From NCBI RefSeq assembly GCF_001675165.1, contig NZ_LROS01000022.1, positions 124,001 through 188,000 of the forward strand: a stretch of 64,000 bases of DNA. The letters run 5' to 3'. The stretch comes from Clostridium ragsdalei P11 (GTDB lineage: Bacteria > Bacillota > Clostridia > Clostridiales > Clostridiaceae). Made by a program: the position numbers and the translations under genes. The notes under the pieces were generated by a model that did no database searches, was not told the DNA's origin, and worked only from the letters and a program-made list of their open reading frames with translations. This document shows positions 18,820-27,881 of the stretch, piece after piece. The stretch's first letter is position 1, and each line of letters opens with the position of its first letter.

Positions 18820-20160
18820 CTAATTTTGAACAGGTTCATCTAAAGTTAATATTATTAAGAAAGCTGCAAACAGAAGTACTGCAAAATATACGAAAGCTAA
18901 ATTGTAGTTGCCAAATATGTCAAGCAGTGCTCCTATAATCATTGGTGCGAAGAATCCACCTAGGTTACCACCACTATTAACTACTGAAATAGCAACAGAA
19001 TAAGTTTCTCCTGATGTCAATCCCATTAAGTATGATGTAAATGCTGGCCATCCTATGTTAAGACATAATCCAGTTATACATAAGCATAAAGATACTAAAG
19101 TTACATTTTCAGGTAAATTGATAAGTACAATCATCATTACTGCTGTAGTTAAAGCTGTTATAAGCATAGTTGGCTTACGTCTCTTTAAGAATACTCTATC
19201 TGAAATAACTCCACCTAAAAGTGCTCCAATAAGTCCTCCAACACTAGGGGCAGAAGCAACAAATCCCATCTTTATAAATGAATAATGTTTAGCAACAACT
19301 AAATATGATGGAATCCAAGTTAACATTCCATATAATACATTATTCATACAAAAGTAAGCTAATGTATCTCCCCATATATTCCATGATTTAAATACTTTCT
19401 TACTAGTATCTACTTTACTAATTTTCCTATATTTAATAAATTTATCAATCCATCCTAAAGATTTATCTTTAGGAGCTGAAGTAGCTTCTATTTGTGAAAC
19501 TTCACCTTGACGAATATATTGAAGTTCAGATTTAGATACAAACTTATCGTCTTCAGGTTTTGTTCTTACTACAAAATACCATATAGCAGCCATAAATAAT
19601 CCAGGAATTGCAAACCAGAAAAATATACTTCTCCAACCGTAATTTGTAGCAATCCAAACAGCAATAGTTGGTACTAAAATTGGTGCAAGTTGTGTAGATG
19701 CAATATATATACCTGTAGCTGTAGCTTTTTCTTTTGCTGGAAACCAGTTATTAATAGTAGACGTCATACCTACTGGAGCAGGTCCCTCTGCTAATCCTAA
19801 TCCTAAACGATAGAATATTAAATGCATTGTACTTGAAACTGTACCCAGTAAATAAGTAAATCCTGAAAATCCTACAATAGCTGCAGAAACAATGCCTCTT
19901 GTTCCACGTTTTTTAATTGCAAAACCAGCTGGAATTTGAGAAAAAGCATATCCTAAGAAAAAGAAACTTGATATAGCTCCAGATACAAAATTGGTAATAT
20001 GAAATTCCTTTTTTATGAAAGGTAATGCTATACCTATGTTGGATCTATCTGCCATATTGATAAAATAACTAATAAAAATAATAAATAAGATTATCCACCT
20101 ATAATTAGTCCTTCTTCCAGAGTTCAGGTTATTATCAACCACATTCTGATTTTGATTCAT
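18820..20160 (-). CDS. MFS transporter, anion:cation symporter family
   Basis: Twelve-helix MFS carrier of 446 residues, with the ACS-family start (YFINMADRSNIGIALPFI), RLGLGLAEGPAPVG and the loop GWRSIFFWFAIPG. ACS members carry hexuronates, galactonate, tartrate and similar sugar acids; here the downstream DUF1537 kinase suggests a tetronate. AAGGAGGGG lies before the ATG. About 240 bases separate it from pdxA2 upstream, so an internal promoter is possible. Confidence 0.87.
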   Translation of the reverse strand: MNQNQNVVDNNLNSGRRTNYRWIILFIIFISYFINMADRSNIGIALPFIKKEFHITNFVSGAISSFFFLGYAFSQIPAGFAIKKRGTRGIVSAAIVGFSGFTYLLGTVSSTMHLIFYRLGLGLAEGPAPVGMTSTINNWFPAKEKATATGIYIASTQLAPILVPTIAVWIATNYGWRSIFFWFAIPGLFMAAIWYFVVRTKPEDDKFVSKSELQYIRQGEVSQIEATSAPKDKSLGWIDKFIKYRKISKVDTSKKVFKSWNIWGDTLAYFCMNNVLYGMLTWIPSYLVVAKHYSFIKMGFVASAPSVGGLIGALLGGVISDRVFLKRRKPTMLITALTTAVMMIVLINLPENVTLVSLCLCITGLCLNIGWPAFTSYLMGLTSGETYSVAISVVNSGGNLGGFFAPMIIGALLDIFGNYNLAFVYFAVLLFAAFLIILTLDEPVQN

Positions 20161-20400
20161 TATTTCCCCTCCTTAAATTTATATGTTTTTAAATGTTGAA
20201 TGTAAATATAAATGAGTTATAATATATATTGAATGTATATTATTTATATATAATTTCACCTTTTGCTTGATTTATTTTTTGCCATATACATCAAACAAAG
20301 GGTGCTAATTATTCTATAGTTCAAAACGTATACATATTATTTTAAAACGAATTAAGAACCCTTATCATAAAACTTACCCAAGTTTTAATTTTTATAGTTT

Positions 20401-21414
20401 TTAAGCATTCTTCATCATTTTGCTATATTCAGCTGCTAATCTAGTGGATTCCATCATACTTACATGACCCGCTATTCCTTTTCCTGCAATATCAAAAGCA
20501 GTACCATGATCAACTGAGCTTCTGATAAATGGAAGTCCTAATGTAAGTGTAATAGATTTTTCAAAATCTAATGTCTTACAAGCTATATGTCCCTGATCAT
20601 GATAAAGAGATAAAATTGCATCATATCTTCCAAGTAAGCCTAAATGAAATACTGAATCAGCAGGTACTGGGCCTACCGCATTTATTCCCATTTCTTTAGC
20701 TACTTCTACTGCTGGAATCAATTGTTCTCCTTCCTCCGTTCCAAACAATCCATTATCTGAACCATGAGGATTTAATGCTGCTACAGCAATTTTAGGATTC
20801 TTAAGTTTTAATTTTTTCAATTCTTTATCAATGTTAACAACAAACTCTAAAACCTTTTCTTTGGAAGCATAGTCACAAGCATCTCTAAGTGCAATATGAC
20901 GACTTACAAAAAATACTCTTAGGTTACGTACTGAAAACATAGTAAGTGCATACTCTGAATTAGTAAGTCCTTGATATATTTCTGTCTGACCTATGTATTT
21001 TACTCCAGCTATTCTTATTGCCTCTTTATTAATAGGAGCTGTGGAAACAGCATCAATTTCCTTATTTAATCCAAGTTCAATAGATTTTTTAATGTACGCA
21101 TAAGACATTTCCCCAGCTTTAGCTTGGACCTTACCTAACTCTATAGAGTCACAATCACAATTTTCAGGTTCTAAAACATCCATAGTTCCCAATTCATATA
21201 ATGCCTCTTTAGGAGATGCAATTTTATTAATTTTTGTTTTTATTCCAAGAATAGAAACAATTTTTTCAATTATTTTAACAGTTCCAATTACAAAAGGTTT
21301 ACAAGTATTATATATTTCTTCTTCTTGTAATGTTTTAACTACAATCTCAGGTCCTACTCCTGCTGGATCTCCCATGGTTATAGCTACAACAGGTTTCCCT
21401 TGTTCTGAACTCAT
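20401..21414 (-). CDS. pdxA2: PdxA2-type 4-phosphotetronate dehydrogenase
   Basis: PdxA-family dehydrogenase of 337 residues (ITMGDPAGVGPEI at the start; metal-site histidines in FVSRHIALRD and YHDQGHIACKTLDF; HGTAFDIAGKG). In vitamin B6 synthesis PdxA acts on 4-phosphohydroxythreonine; the PdxA2 branch oxidises D-threonate or D-erythronate 4-phosphate, giving DHAP after decarboxylation. Linkage to a DUF1537 kinase and a sugar-acid carrier favours the second role. First gene of the minus-strand operon, divergent from rpiB/transaldolase. Confidence 0.85.
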   Translation of the reverse strand: MSSEQGKPVVAITMGDPAGVGPEIVVKTLQEEEIYNTCKPFVIGTVKIIEKIVSILGIKTKINKIASPKEALYELGTMDVLEPENCDCDSIELGKVQAKAGEMSYAYIKKSIELGLNKEIDAVSTAPINKEAIRIAGVKYIGQTEIYQGLTNSEYALTMFSVRNLRVFFVSRHIALRDACDYASKEKVLEFVVNIDKELKKLKLKNPKIAVAALNPHGSDNGLFGTEEGEQLIPAVEVAKEMGINAVGPVPADSVFHLGLLGRYDAILSLYHDQGHIACKTLDFEKSITLTLGLPFIRSSVDHGTAFDIAGKGIAGHVSMMESTRLAAEYSKMMKNA

Positions 21415-21525
21415 TATAATCGCTTCCTTTCATTTATTTATCTTTATAGTATCATCTATAGGACTAGTTTCCAAATATATAATCACCTTTTATATTTTAT
21501 TTATTTATATATATATTAGCATTTG

Positions 21526-21555
21526 CTTTTGTTTTCTTTTATTTTCTTTTATTTT
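21526..21555. promoter_or_regulatory. Three tandem 10-bp repeats, candidate DeoR operator for pdxA2
   Basis: CTTTTGTTTT followed by two copies of CTTTTATTTT, in exact 10-base register, about 110 bases upstream of pdxA2. DeoR-family repressors often bind helically phased direct repeats. Similar repeats precede deoR (24121-24150). Base composition alone could produce some of this. Confidence 0.4.
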
Positions 21556-21763
21556 TATCTAATTAATATACCAAAAACTTAATAAATTCACAATGCTGTA
21601 CACTTACCTTATTGTATATCCTTATTTATCATAAAAGATAACACCTTCTAAGTGATGAATCACTAAGAAGTCTGTTAATAAATATCAGGTGAAATTAAAA
21701 CTCCATCTGATGCTAAGAACTCTGTTTATCATCTTTTATCGAAGTCTATCAAATAGCAATTAA

Positions 21764-21796
21764 ACGAAAACAAACAAAAACAAATGAAAAATAAAC
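21764..21796. promoter_or_regulatory. A-rich direct repeats upstream of the rpiB-like gene, candidate DeoR site
   Basis: ACGAAAACAAAC, AAAAACAAATG and AAAAATAAAC repeat at roughly 10-11 base spacing, about 135 bases upstream of the rpiB-like ATG. Related to the repeats at 21526-21555 when read on the same strand. Confidence 0.35.
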
Positions 21797-21931
21797 TACT
21801 AATGAAATAAATAAGTGTAATGGTTGAATGGTACATTTGGACAGAAATCTTTTAAATGATACTATAATCATAAATATTAGATATTTACTCATTGTATAAA
21901 TAGTAAAATTGCAGAAAGGATTTGATTTATT

Positions 21932-22387
21932 ATGAAGATTGCTATAGGCTGTGATCAAAATGGCTATGCTTTGAAATTGGAGTTAATAAAATTTTTAAAA
22001 GAAAAAAATATTGAACATATAGACTTTGGATGTGGTGAAGGTGAAACAGTATACTACCCTAAAGTAGCTTTAAAAGTAAGCGAAGAAGTAGCAAAAGGAA
22101 ATTTTGATAGAGGTATATTAATTTGTGGAACTGGTATAGGCATGGCCATAACAGCTAATAAAGTTCCTGGTATAAGAGCTGCAGTATGCCATGATATCTA
22201 CTCTGCTGAAAGAGCTCAAAAAAGTAATAATGCACAAATTGCTACATTCGGTGCAGAAGTAATAGGTCCTTCTCTTGCTAAATACCTATTAAATATATGG
22301 CTCAACTCTGAATTTAAAGATGGAAGGTCAACTCCAAAAGTTGAATTAATCAATGAAATAGATGAGAATTTTAGAAAGAAAATATGA
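21932..22387 (+). CDS. RpiB/LacAB-family isomerase, EryI-like (D-erythrulose 4-phosphate isomerase candidate)
   Basis: Protein of 151 residues with the RpiB fold: Cys65 in LICGTGIGMAITANK, and GIRAAVCHD. Two positions differ from true ribose-5-phosphate isomerase B: GCDQNG replaces the usual GCDHAG, and SAERAQKSNNAQI replaces the usual SREHNDANVL. As I recall, YSAERA..SNNAQI is typical of EryI/RpiB2, which turns D-erythrulose 4-phosphate into D-erythrose 4-phosphate. The EryH-like gene on the other side of the divergent promoter supports this. First gene of a plus-strand pair with the transaldolase. Confidence 0.75.
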   Translation: MKIAIGCDQNGYALKLELIKFLKEKNIEHIDFGCGEGETVYYPKVALKVSEEVAKGNFDRGILICGTGIGMAITANKVPGIRAAVCHDIYSAERAQKSNNAQIATFGAEVIGPSLAKYLLNIWLNSEFKDGRSTPKVELINEIDENFRKKI

Positions 22388-22452
22388 TCAATTTGTGGTA
22401 GAATAATTGTGTAAATCATAATTTTATATAAATATAATAGGAGGTAATAAGT

Positions 22453-23100
22453 ATGAAATTATTTATAGATACCGCTAATGTAGAAGAAATAAGAAAAGCT
22501 AATGAAATGGGCGTAATTTGCGGAGTTACTACTAATCCTTCTTTAATCGCAAAAGAAGGTAGAGACTTTAAGGAAGTAGTAAAAGAAATAACTACTATTG
22601 TGGATGGACCAATAAGCGCTGAAGTAATAAGCTTAGAATCTAAAAAAATGGTAGAAGAAGCAAGAGAACTTGTAAAAATACACAAAAATATAGTAATAAA
22701 AATTCCTATGACTGTAGAAGGCTTAAAAGCTGTAAAAGTTCTTTCAAAAGAAAATATAAAAACTAATGTAACATTGATATTTTCACCAGGACAAGCACTT
22801 TTAGCTGCAAGAGCTGGTGCAACTTATGTAAGTCCTTTTTTAGGAAGACTAGACGATATTGGAATGAACGGTATTGAATTAATTGAACAAATATCTGCTA
22901 TTTTTAAAATTCATGATATAAAAACAGAAATTATATCAGCCAGCATTAGAGGTCCTCTTCATGTTATAAATGCTGCAAAAGCAGGATCAGATATTGCTAC
23001 AGTTCCATATAAAGTATTAGTACAAATGACTAAACACCCACTAACAGATATAGGAATACAAAGATTTTTAGATGATTGGAAAACAGTACCTAATAAATAA
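22453..23100 (+). CDS. tal: Small transaldolase (TalC/MipB type)
   Basis: Class I aldolase family protein of 215 residues with Schiff-base Lys83 (NIVIKIPMT) and [13 protein letters not shown]. At the position that separates transaldolase from fructose-6-phosphate aldolase it has Phe129 ([11 protein letters not shown]), the transaldolase form; the aldolase has Tyr. Transaldolase uses erythrose 4-phosphate, the expected product of the EryI-like gene 65 bases upstream, so the pair could feed tetrose phosphate into the pentose phosphate pool. AGGAGG precedes the ATG. Confidence 0.88.
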   Translation: MKLFIDTANVEEIRKANEMGVICGVTTNPSLIAKEGRDFKEVVKEITTIVDGPISAEVISLESKKMVEEARELVKIHKNIVIKIPMTVEGLKAVKVLSKENIKTNVTLIFSPGQALLAARAGATYVSPFLGRLDDIGMNGIELIEQISAIFKIHDIKTEIISASIRGPLHVINAAKAGSDIATVPYKVLVQMTKHPLTDIGIQRFLDDWKTVPNK

Positions 23101-23110
23101 TATATTATGA

Positions 23111-23160
23111 ATAAATAAAAAATTAAGCTGTAAATAAATACAGCTTAATTTTTTATTTAT
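23111..23160. terminator. Bidirectional terminator between the transaldolase and deoR genes
   Basis: Perfect 22-bp arms (ATAAATAAAAAATTAAGCTGTA and its complement) around a six-base loop, between convergent genes. The right arm overlaps the deoR stop codon. A/T runs flank both sides. Confidence 0.85.
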
Positions 23161-23932
23161 CTTCTTTTGGAGCTACTATCACATTTATACCATATTTTCT
23201 ATATTTCTCAAGTACGTTCGTTGGTGAATTAAAATCAGTAATTATAGTATCTAGTTTTTTCGAATCTGCAAAACTAGAAATTGAACTAACTTCCAACTTT
23301 GAAGAGTCCAATAGAGCTACAACTTTTTTAGTCCTAGATATAAGAAACTTTTTAAGCTCGCCTTCATATATGTTAAATTCTGTAAGTCCCTCTTCTAAAG
23401 TAAATCCTCTCGCAGATACAAAAGCTACATCTGCATTTATCTGAGAAATTAGATTCTTACCTAAAAGACCTTCTAGTGCACCAGACTTTGGTCTAACCAC
23501 TCCTCCAACAAGAATTACGTTTATGTTGTTATTATCTTTAAGTGCTAACGCAGTATATATGCCGCTAGTTATCACTGTAATTCTAAGATCAGTTTTATTT
23601 AAATACTTGGCAAGGGAAATAGCTGTTGAACTGGCATCTATTATTAGACACTGTCCATTTTTTATAAACTCACAAGCACTCTTACCAATAGCATTTTTTT
23701 CAATCTGATTTTTGCTTTTTCTACTAGGGAAACTTAAATCCCTCTGTATAGCCTCAGGTAATATGGCCCCTCCATGAATTCTCTTTATAAGCCCATCCTT
23801 TTCTAACTTGTTTAAATCATTTCTTATAGTACATGCAGAAACATCTATTAACCTACTTAAATCCTGGGTAGTTACTTTTTTATTCTTATATAATAAATCT
23901 AATATTTTATTGTGTCTTTCAAAAGCAAGCAT
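23153..23932 (-). CDS. DeoR-family transcriptional repressor
   Basis: Regulator of 259 residues: N-terminal DeoR helix-turn-helix (KVTTQDLSRLIDVSACTIRNDLNKLEKDG; only key part QDLSRLIDVS) and a C-terminal DeoR sensor domain of the ribose-isomerase fold (GQCLIIDASSTA, VILVGGVVR). DeoR sensors bind phosphorylated sugar intermediates, so a tetrose or tetronate phosphate is a fair guess here. Convergent with the transaldolase gene; likely controls both divergent operons and itself (repeats at 24121-24150). Confidence 0.88.
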   Translation of the reverse strand: MLAFERHNKILDLLYKNKKVTTQDLSRLIDVSACTIRNDLNKLEKDGLIKRIHGGAILPEAIQRDLSFPSRKSKNQIEKNAIGKSACEFIKNGQCLIIDASSTAISLAKYLNKTDLRITVITSGIYTALALKDNNNINVILVGGVVRPKSGALEGLLGKNLISQINADVAFVSARGFTLEEGLTEFNIYEGELKKFLISRTKKVVALLDSSKLEVSSISSFADSKKLDTIITDFNSPTNVLEKYRKYGINVIVAPKEDK

Positions 23933-24324
23933 TAATTAGCCTTCTTTCCTTATTTACTAAATTAATTTTAACTTTAATCTCTATATACAAAGCTATTTTA
24001 TAACAAAATACGATGTATCACACAAACCCCCATAGTACTAATTTATCATAATATATGAAAGTAATAAAATTCTAAATCTAACTATTTATTATTATTTTTA
24101 TGACATATATCGAATTTTTATTTATTTATTTTTATTTTCACTTATTTTCAGTATTTATCATTTTATAGTTAAAAAGAATCCTCTTATAATACTATACTAA
24201 ATATATTCTATAAAATAGATTATATCATTTGATATCATTTGACATCAATAAAAAATACGTATATTATAATTATTAATGTAATTTACGAATATTTAGAATT
24301 TATATAAAACAAGGGGTGAAAATT
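23933..24324. other. Intergenic region upstream of deoR and the small Cys protein
   Basis: Very A/T-rich, with divergent promoters for deoR (minus) and the 119-residue protein (plus). Apart from the 10-bp repeats at 24121-24150 and a duplicated ATCATTTGATATCATTTGACATCA stretch (key unit ATCATTTGA) near 24225-24246, I see nothing. Confidence 0.4.
24121..24150. promoter_or_regulatory. 10-bp repeats upstream of deoR, candidate autoregulatory site
   Basis: TTTATTTTCA and CTTATTTTCA lie in tandem after TTTATTTATT, about 190 bases upstream of deoR. The unit resembles the phased repeats at 21526-21555. Confidence 0.35.
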
Positions 24325-24684
24325 ATGAATAATGCGTCACAATTTCATAAAGAGGGATTTAATTGTGCAGAATCTATAATCAAGGCTTTTAACAGAGACA
24401 ACAATTTAAACATTCCTGTATCAATTGCAAGTCCGTTTGGACTTGGCATGGCCGTACAAAGTACTTGCGGTGCTGTTACTGGAGCACTTATGGCTATGGG
24501 TTCCGTAAAAGGAAGAAACGAGTCTTCTGTACAAAATGAATCTAGAAAAATTGCAAAAGAAATAATGAACAAAGTAACAGAAAAGTATGGAACTTTTGAA
24601 TGCTCTAAATTAAAACAAAAAGGTGTATCTTGCGATGAGATAATAGATTATACTTATGAAATTCTTAAAGATTATGCAAAATAA
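24325..24684 (+). CDS. C_GCAxxG_C_C family protein
   Basis: Protein of 119 residues with the conserved Cys pattern that names this family: FNCAES, then STCGAVTGALMAMG, FECSKL and GVSCDEI. Members are often linked to redox or metal chemistry, but no activity is established that I know of. The ATG at 24325 is seven bases after AAGGGGTG; the GTG upstream overlaps that site. It stands alone, ending at a perfect palindrome that separates it from the convergent choline-kinase-like gene. Confidence 0.8.
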   Translation: MNNASQFHKEGFNCAESIIKAFNRDNNLNIPVSIASPFGLGMAVQSTCGAVTGALMAMGSVKGRNESSVQNESRKIAKEIMNKVTEKYGTFECSKLKQKGVSCDEIIDYTYEILKDYAK

Positions 24685-24722
24685 TAGTAATTAATAACCA
24701 CTTTAATACATTATAACTTATT

Positions 24723-24766
24723 AAAGTTTGTACTATCAGTACATATGTACTGATAGTACAAACTTT
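24723..24766. terminator. Perfect 44-bp palindrome, bidirectional terminator
   Basis: AAAGTTTGTACTATCAGTACAT is followed immediately by its exact reverse complement, with no loop bases left over. It lies between two convergent genes and is flanked by A/T runs. Confidence 0.75.
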
Positions 24767-24830
24767 TAATTATGTTTAAAAGCTTCTTTAACTCATATTA
24801 ATAAACTTTCACTTTATTAATGAACGTTTT

Positions 24831-25751
24831 CTATTCACAATTCTTTACCATATCAGCAATGGAATAATCTGATGAGTTTGTTATTGCCTTCACATTTCTT
24901 TGAAATCGTTCATATCTAAAACAGCAGTAATCAAGAAAATCATCTCCACTGTAGTGTCTAATCATAGCCCATACCATCCAAAGTAAATCCTGTGCTACCA
25001 TATAACTTTTTATTTTTACTATTTCTTCATGTACCGGAAATTGGCCATAGTAGTCAACAAGAAGATATTGAATTGCTTCTTCGGTTAATTTAGATTCAAG
25101 AATATATGAAGCTACATCCCAACTTGGATCATTCATTCCAGAATATTCCCAATCTATAAGGTAGGTCTTTCCTTTACCATCAATAATAAAGTTTTCAGGA
25201 ACTGTGTCATTATGGCATGGAACAGAAATAGTTTTTTTAATATTCTTTTCCATAAAATCAAGCAATTGTTTTTTTAATGTAGCATAGTCAAAGAAAAAAT
25301 CACCATTAAGCTTTTGAATTATATTTTCGTATTTATTTAACTCCATCTTCCAATTAAATGAATTAGAAAAACACTTTTTGCTAGAGTGAGTTTTTTTCAT
25401 GAGAGTAGAAACAGATCTCAGAGTTGTAGGAGAACATGGATCAGCTTGAGCAATATTTTTGCTATTTTCAATATATACGCTAATTTTAATTCCACTATCC
25501 TCATCAAAATAAATACACTCAGAATTCAAACCAAGCTCTGCTGCTATTTTATCATTAACACTTTCAATTTTACGATCAATCATCAGATTGGTCATGGCAC
25601 CCGGTTGTCGGACAACGTACTGTTTTCCATTGATATTCATAATATAGTTGTAATTGGTAAGTCCACCTGCAAAACGAGATTTATCAAACATTATACTGTC
25701 ATCGTTAAAAACAAGACACAGCTTTTTTTGTACTAATTCTTCCATCTTCAT
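24831..25751 (-). CDS. Choline/ethanolamine kinase-like phosphotransferase
   Basis: APH/choline-kinase fold protein of 306 residues. Catalytic loop CHNDTVPENFI and metal site YLIDWEYSGMNDPSWDVA are the choline-kinase forms of Brenner's motif and the DFG-equivalent. Expected activity: ATP plus choline (or a related amino alcohol) to the phosphate ester. Placement next to the choline BMC genes is suggestive: it could divert choline to phosphocholine for surface decoration, or act on ethanolamine. Start: the ATG at 25751 follows GGTGGA by six bases; an upstream ATG has no ribosome site. Confidence 0.75.
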   Translation of the reverse strand: MKMEELVQKKLCLVFNDDSIMFDKSRFAGGLTNYNYIMNINGKQYVVRQPGAMTNLMIDRKIESVNDKIAAELGLNSECIYFDEDSGIKISVYIENSKNIAQADPCSPTTLRSVSTLMKKTHSSKKCFSNSFNWKMELNKYENIIQKLNGDFFFDYATLKKQLLDFMEKNIKKTISVPCHNDTVPENFIIDGKGKTYLIDWEYSGMNDPSWDVASYILESKLTEEAIQYLLVDYYGQFPVHEEIVKIKSYMVAQDLLWMVWAMIRHYSGDDFLDYCCFRYERFQRNVKAITNSSDYSIADMVKNCE

Positions 25752-26216
25752 AAATAATCCACCACACATATTTCAATCTTTTGTTTTGTCAATAAAAAAC
25801 ACAAGCAGCCAACTAACACCGGTTTATAACTTTCTGACGATACCAATTCTGAAGTTAATTATAACAATAATACTCCCAAAAATCAACATATTGCTTTCTA
25901 TTAGAAGCTTTATTAAATATTTCACACCTTTTTCACAAATTATATATATTCTAATAGCAATATTAATTGTAACTTTAAAAAAGTGCTATATCAAATCATA
26001 TTTTGAAGTAGATATTGTTCAATAAAAACAATATTGTACCATATCAATTTCTAACTGGATACAATAGTGCTAAAACTATATATTGAATTTACAATATACT
26101 ATCCGCTTTGTATGATACCATGTAAAGTGATAATTGTGAAAGCATTTATTAAAAAAATAACAAAGTTTATTAAAAATTTGTAAAAAGTAACTGTAGAAAG
26201 AATAGGAGGGAAAATC
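25752..26216. other. Divergent region between the choline-kinase-like gene and the alcohol dehydrogenase
   Basis: A/T-rich with no supported gene. Around 26027-26098 there are several ACAAT-type words (ACAATATTGTACC, GGATACAATAG, TTTACAATATAC) that loosely resemble the direct repeats before the BMC operon; I cannot show they are the same site. Confidence 0.35.
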
Positions 26217-27365
26217 ATGGAAGACAAGTTTGAAAATTTTAATTTGAAATCCAAGATTTATTTTAATAGGGAATCCATACAACTTTTAGAGCAGGTTACT
26301 GGCTCTCGAGCATTTATTGTTGCAGATGCCATTATGGGAAAACTTGGATATCTTCAAAAAGTAATAGATTCCCTAAGTAAAGCCGGAATAAGTTCCGTTG
26401 TTTTTACGGGAGTACACCCTGATCCAGATGTCAATGTAATTGCAGATGCAATGAAATTGTACAACAAAAGCGATGCAGATGTTCTCGTTGCACTAGGTGG
26501 AGGCTCCAGCATTGATACCGCCAAAGGAATAATGTATTTTGCATGTAATTTAGGAAAAGCAATGGGCCAGGAAATGAAAAAGCCCCTGTTTATTGCAATT
26601 CCATCAACAAGTGGAACAGGCTCTGAAGTAACAAACTTTACTGTTATTACTTCTCAGAAAGAAAAGGTATGCATTGTAGATGATTTTATTGCACCAGACG
26701 TTGCAATACTTGACTCTAGTTGTATTGATGGTCTGCCTCAACGTATTGTAGCAGATACTGGTATAGATGTTCTAGTTCATTCTATTGAAGCCTATGTTTC
26801 CAAAAAAGCAACTGACTTTACAGACGCTCTTGCTGAAAAAGCAGTTAAATTGATTTTTGAGAATCTTCCAAAAATTTATAACGATAGTAAAGATTCTGAA
26901 GCTCGAGATCATGTTCAAAACGCTTCTTGTATAGCAGGAATAGCATTTACAAATGCTGGTCTTGGAATTAATCACAGCTTGGCTCATGCTATGGGTGGAT
27001 CTTTTCACATTCCTCACGGCCGATCCAATGCACTTTTACTTAATGCAGTAATGGAATACAATGCTAGCTTAGTGGGAAATGCAAACGATCATGCTATGGA
27101 AAAATACGCAAAACTAGCATCAGTTCTACACCTTCCAGCTCGAACAACTCGTGAAGGCGCTGTAAGTTTTATCGAAGCTGTAAATAAATTAATAAAATCC
27201 CTAGGTGTTGAAGATAATATTCGAGCTCTTGGAATTAAAGAAGACGATTTTCAAGGTGCTCTAAATCATATGGCAGAAACAGCAATGCAAGATAGATGCA
27301 CTCCAACTAATCCTAGAAAACCTTCTAAAGAAGAACTGATACATATTTATCAAAAATGCTATTAA
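26217..27365 (+). CDS. Iron-containing alcohol dehydrogenase, probable BMC pathway ethanol dehydrogenase
   Basis: Group III alcohol dehydrogenase of 382 residues: NAD site ALGGGSSIDTAKG, then STSGTGSEVTNFTVIT, and iron ligands in HSLAHAMGGSFHIPHG. It would reduce acetaldehyde from choline cleavage to ethanol and regenerate NAD+. Such dehydrogenases are common parts of glycyl-radical BMC loci, and the BMC regulators follow it on the same strand. The N-terminal segment ENFNLKSKIYFNRESI could include a short targeting helix, which is not clear. AGGAGG precedes the ATG. Confidence 0.85.
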   Translation: MEDKFENFNLKSKIYFNRESIQLLEQVTGSRAFIVADAIMGKLGYLQKVIDSLSKAGISSVVFTGVHPDPDVNVIADAMKLYNKSDADVLVALGGGSSIDTAKGIMYFACNLGKAMGQEMKKPLFIAIPSTSGTGSEVTNFTVITSQKEKVCIVDDFIAPDVAILDSSCIDGLPQRIVADTGIDVLVHSIEAYVSKKATDFTDALAEKAVKLIFENLPKIYNDSKDSEARDHVQNASCIAGIAFTNAGLGINHSLAHAMGGSFHIPHGRSNALLLNAVMEYNASLVGNANDHAMEKYAKLASVLHLPARTTREGAVSFIEAVNKLIKSLGVEDNIRALGIKEDDFQGALNHMAETAMQDRCTPTNPRKPSKEELIHIYQKCY

Positions 27366-27369
27366 TAAG

Positions 27370-27606
27370 TATCTCAACTTTCGCAATTTAAAAATATTGC
27401 GACACAATATTTTTAATTAATAGTTAAGAATGAAGAATTAATAGTTAATGTGAATTTTTTCCGTTACACTACAAAAAATCTTTGATTAAGCTTTTCATCA
27501 CTCGTTTCGCTAAAGCGAAATATTGCTGATTTATATAAACTTAAAGATTTTTTGCGACAGTTAAAAATCATCTTTCACTATTAATTCTTCATTATTAATT
27601 CTTAAC
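27370..27606. mobile_element. MITE-like element with nested inverted repeats
   Basis: Outer edge TATCTCAACTTTCGCA matches 11062-11077. Inside, arms near 27420-27455 and 27560-27606 (TTAAGAATGAAGAATTAATAG and its complement; key word GAAGAATTAATAG) pair over about 40 bases, with a second pair AAAAAATCTTTG / AAAGATTTTTT and a TTTCGCTAAAGCGAAA hairpin at the centre. There is no ORF. Probably a non-autonomous element of about 200 bases downstream of the alcohol dehydrogenase. Confidence 0.6.
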
Positions 27607-27611
27607 CTGTG

Positions 27612-27632
27612 AAACTTTGCTTAGCAAAGTTT
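27612..27632 (+). terminator. Hairpin terminator after the alcohol dehydrogenase
   Basis: AAACTTTGC TTA GCAAAGTTT followed by a T-run on the plus strand. It may belong to the MITE-like element just upstream. Confidence 0.6.
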
Positions 27633-27881
27633 TTAAATTATGTCTTAGTGCTTATAGTAAAAATTTAATATATTACTTGAAATCAGAAAAAATTGGAGTC
27701 TAAAGGTTTTATATTTATCTTCTTTTTTTGACAATATATGACAAAGAACTGTGAAAAAGTATAAAATATTGTTTACTTTTATATTTTTATATAATATAAT
27801 ATAAAAAAAAGAATACACTAGAATCTAATTAATTTCTTTTTTTGAGTATAAACTATAGGTCAGGAGACGGGTGTTATAAGG

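Larger units (their letters stand above)
21415..21931. other. Divergent control region between pdxA2 and the rpiB-like gene
   Basis: No gene is seen. It carries A/T-rich repeats near each promoter (21526-21555 and 21764-21796) that are candidate DeoR sites, and a partial copy of the dispersed repeat (21660-21730, AACTCCATCTGATGC then AAGAACTCTGTTTAT). Confidence 0.6.

Noticed and set aside
21749-21958. Minus-strand frame of 69 codons over the rpiB promoter
   Set aside because: Overlaps the rpiB-like start and the A-rich repeats; no ribosome site and low-complexity composition.
25654-26025. Plus-strand frame of 123 codons upstream of the alcohol dehydrogenase
   Set aside because: It starts inside the choline-kinase-like gene on the other strand, lacks a ribosome site and looks like translated A/T-rich spacer.
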